A DNA stretch of 7,399 bases from Candidatus Poribacteria bacterium (lineage in GTDB: Bacteria > Poribacteria > WGA-4E > WGA-3G), in NCBI GenBank assembly GCA_007571355.1, contig RKRO01000405.1:1-7399 (forward strand), written 5' to 3'. Shown in pieces: positions 5,506-7,399 of this stretch. Below the pieces are notes generated by a model that saw nothing but the letters and a program-made list of their open reading frames with translations, was not told where the DNA came from and searched no databases. The position numbers and the translations under genes are program-made. The stretch's first letter is position 1. The number at the start of each line of letters is the position of its first letter.

Positions 5506-5514
5506 ATTATAACA
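5506..5514 (-). promoter_or_regulatory. Extended -10 promoter TGTTATAAT for the oxidoreductase
   Basis: Read on the minus strand, this is a perfect TATAAT with the TGN extension. No good TTGACA lies 16-18 bases further upstream (GTAACG is the best), which is typical of extended -10 promoters. The transcript would start near 5499, leaving a leader of about 40 bases with the AGGAGA site. The box lies inside the divergent spacer, and its complement TATTAT could serve the opposite gene. Confidence 0.5.
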
Positions 5515-5523
5515 CATACGCGG

Positions 5524-7191
5524 ATGATACGTTACAAAAAAACGATCAGTTTTGCGCCGCTTCTATTTATCCTACACACTGTCCTATGGATATCCATTGC
5601 ACAACCCGCGCCTTCCCAAAATCAAATCGTCCAGTTCACTGAGGTGACTGAGCAACTGGGTATCGCATTTCGGCACACCAACGGTGAAAGCGACGAAAAA
5701 TACTTTATTGAACCGATCGGTAGTGGCGTTGCTCTCTTCGATTTTGACAACGACAGGGATTTGGACCTCTATCTCGTCAACGGTAGCGACCTGCCCGGAC
5801 AGACTTCACCAGTCGTACCGACAAACCGTCTCTATCGTAACGACGGCGATACCTTCACGGATGTAACGATACAAGCAACCGTTGGCGATACAGGCTATGG
5901 GTTGGGGTGCTGCGTCGGTGATTATAATAACGACGGTCTTACGGATCTCTACATAACAAACAACGGGCCAAATGTCCTCTATCGGAATAACGGCGACGGC
6001 ACTTTTACAGATGTCACCGAGGCCACCGGGGTTGGTGGAAATCAGTTTAGCAGCGGATGCGCTTTTGTAGATATTGATACCGACGGTTATCTGGATCTCT
6101 ATGTCGTCAACTACGTTCAATTTGATCTGGAGACAAACCCGGAATGCACCCGACAAGGTATTCGGACTTACTGCACGCCAGAGGCACTGCAAGGGGCTAC
6201 AGATATTCTCTATCGCAACAACGGGGACGGCACTTTCACAGATATAACAGCAGCAGCAGGTATCAGCGGCGCAAATGGAAAAGGGTTAGGGGTCGTCTGT
6301 GGTGATGTCGATAACGATGGCGATATAGATGTTTTTGTTGCAAACGATACCACACCGAATTTCCTTTATTTGAACGACAGCGACGCTGTGATTCAGATGA
6401 CAGAAACCGCGCTTTTTGCCGGAGTCGCCCTCAGCGAAGAGGGACGCGCCTATAGCGGAATGGGCGCGAACCTCGGCGACTTCGATAACGACGGCTATCT
6501 CGACATCGCCATCACAAATTTTCAAGATCAGACAAATAGTCTCTACCACAACGCACAGAGCGGTTTTTTCAACGAGGTGAGTTTCGCTAAAGGCATCGGT
6601 GAAAGGAGCCTCCCCTATCTGGCATGGGGTGTCGATTTCGTCGATGTTAACAATGACGGTTGGTTAGACCTATTCGTTGCCAACGGACACTTGGACGACA
6701 ATGTCGCAGAGATTGATCCCATTGGCACTTACGCGCAACCAAACCAACTTTTCCTAAACAACCGTGGCATCAGTTTTGAGGAGTCCGTTGATGCGGCAAT
6801 CGCGGTTGAAAAAGTGAGTCGCGGCACTGCCTTCGGTGATATAGATAACGATGGCGACATAGATATTGTCGTCTCTAACCTCAAAAACGCACCGACTGTT
6901 TTACGAAACGATAGTAACAATACATCGCAGTGGTTGTGTATCAAGTTAATCGGCACACATTGTAATCGCGATGCAATCGGTGCGCGGGTAACGCTTGTTT
7001 CCGGCGACTCGACACAGATCCGGGAGGTCAAAAGCGGCTCTGGCTACCTCAGTCAAAACGATCTCCGCCTACACTTCGGATTAGGGGACGCAACACAGAT
7101 TAATACCTTGACAGTGCGATGGCCCTGTGGCAAACGCCAAACCTTACAGGACGTTGAAACGAATAGAGTACTTGTTATTTCAGAAGAATAG
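5524..7191 (+). CDS. Secreted FG-GAP/VCBS repeat protein with ASPIC/UnbV domain (CRTAC1 family)
   Basis: A 555-aa exported protein. The ATG at 5524 is preferred over the in-frame ATG at 5485 because it gives a standard signal peptide: RYKK, then a hydrophobic run ISFAPLLFILHTVLWISIA, with likely cleavage near SIA-QP. Neither start has a good SD. Seven Ca-binding DxDxDGxxD-type loops follow at residues 73, 133, 183, 261, 319, 374 and 439, each leading into a strand such as LDLYLVN, so a seven-bladed beta-propeller is expected. The first loop has Arg in place of Gly (DFDNDRDLD). 'YRNNGDGTFTD' connectors occur at about 153 and 230. Cys208 and Cys217 bracket an insertion typical of this family and may form a disulfide. 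Residues ~469-553 (GARVTL, GSGYLSQNDLRLHFGLG, VRWPCG) are the ASPIC/UnbV domain. The role is unknown: cell-surface binding or matrix function is inferred. It is complete, with TAG at 7189-7191. Confidence 0.92.
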   Translation: MIRYKKTISFAPLLFILHTVLWISIAQPAPSQNQIVQFTEVTEQLGIAFRHTNGESDEKYFIEPIGSGVALFDFDNDRDLDLYLVNGSDLPGQTSPVVPTNRLYRNDGDTFTDVTIQATVGDTGYGLGCCVGDYNNDGLTDLYITNNGPNVLYRNNGDGTFTDVTEATGVGGNQFSSGCAFVDIDTDGYLDLYVVNYVQFDLETNPECTRQGIRTYCTPEALQGATDILYRNNGDGTFTDITAAAGISGANGKGLGVVCGDVDNDGDIDVFVANDTTPNFLYLNDSDAVIQMTETALFAGVALSEEGRAYSGMGANLGDFDNDGYLDIAITNFQDQTNSLYHNAQSGFFNEVSFAKGIGERSLPYLAWGVDFVDVNNDGWLDLFVANGHLDDNVAEIDPIGTYAQPNQLFLNNRGISFEESVDAAIAVEKVSRGTAFGDIDNDGDIDIVVSNLKNAPTVLRNDSNNTSQWLCIKLIGTHCNRDAIGARVTLVSGDSTQIREVKSGSGYLSQNDLRLHFGLGDATQINTLTVRWPCGKRQTLQDVETNRVLVISEE

Positions 7192-7222
7192 CACAAAATA
7201 TTTTTTGTTTGTTTTCTTTCCG

Positions 7223-7253
7223 TTTTTGCTATACTAACCCAAGTTGCCACTTG
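7223..7253 (+). promoter_or_regulatory. Extended -10-like TGCTATACT element, copy 2
   Basis: TGC-TATACT (7227-7235) fits an extended -10 box; the T-rich DNA before it has TTGTTT at 7205-7210 but at 19-base spacing. CAAGT-TGCC-ACTTG (7240-7253) directly after it is a small hairpin that would lie at the transcript start. It aligns with 4291-4321. Any gene it drives would be beyond the window. Confidence 0.35.
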
Positions 7254-7317
7254 TTAAGATGTGCATCTCTCAAGGACGATGAGCATATTAGGAATTGTTT
7301 GAGAATGTCCTCTTATC

Positions 7318-7389
7318 GTAAAGCCCGTAAGGATCGAAACACATCCTATCGAAGCGAAGTCCCTCTGATTCCTCCCTGCTTGCGGGGGG
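7318..7389 (+). repeat. 72-bp dispersed repeat, copy 2
   Basis: Second copy of the repeat at 4182-4253, same strand, seven mismatches and no gaps. The hairpin arms are CCTCCC (7371-7376) and GGGGGG (7384-7389) around TGCTTGC. The one arm difference (C to T) still pairs as G-U in RNA. G-rich sequence continues to the window edge, so the element may be longer. Confidence 0.85.
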
Positions 7390-7399
7390 GGTGCTGGGG

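Larger units (their letters stand above)
7192..7399. other. Spacer downstream of the FG-GAP gene
   Basis: No gene start is visible up to the window end. It opens with an AT-rich weak hairpin (ACAAAA-TAT-TTTTTGT region, about 7193-7209) running into T-rich DNA, the nearest thing to a terminator for the FG-GAP gene. A promoter-like element (7223-7253) and the second copy of the 72-bp repeat follow. Confidence 0.5.

Noticed and set aside
5485..5523. 13-residue upstream start for the FG-GAP protein
   Set aside because: Adds MCIPILSIITHTR before an already complete signal peptide, has no SD, and overlaps the likely divergent promoter.

Overview
The window is bacterial chromosomal sequence with five protein-coding regions and unusually repeat-rich intergenic DNA. 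Nothing in it fixes the taxon. A calcium-binding FG-GAP/ASPIC-UnbV protein beside a Gfo/Idh/MocA dehydrogenase, moderate GC, and many short dispersed palindromic repeats recall Candidatus Poribacteria and similar uncultivated lineages. This is an inference from gene style, not a phylogenetic result.

Left part (1-2404, plus strand): the 3' part of a beta-type DNA N6/N4 methyltransferase, cut by the window edge, with a C-terminal PD-(D/E)XK nuclease-like domain. A 482-bp gene-free spacer follows. It holds two TTAACG-N2/3-CGTTAA palindromes at its edges, a cluster of GTTCA-type motifs and a potentially folded element. Next comes a gene for a 262-aa protein of unknown function whose N-terminal half resembles phage small-terminase/DUF2280-like proteins. 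Its reading frame appears broken near its end: an A AAA AAG run is followed in the -1 frame by a more convincing C-terminus ending at 2404.

Middle part (2405-5459): a 252-bp spacer with competing hairpins, then mtaB (tRNA ms2t6A methylthiotransferase) on the minus strand. A 436-bp spacer follows, carrying a GC-rich 72-bp dispersed repeat and smaller repeats. Last is a Gfo/Idh/MocA-family oxidoreductase on the minus strand.

Right part (5460-7399): a short divergent promoter region separates the oxidoreductase from a secreted seven-repeat FG-GAP protein with an ASPIC/UnbV C-terminus on the plus strand. Its downstream spacer carries an extended -10-like motif and a second copy of the 72-bp repeat.

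The genes do not form one pathway. mtaB is core tRNA modification, the oxidoreductase and FG-GAP protein are accessory metabolic and surface functions, and the methyltransferase-nuclease and its neighbour look like a defence or mobile-element-related module. The best candidates for something new are the methyltransferase/palindrome/frameshifted-gene segment (1-2404) and the dispersed repeats.
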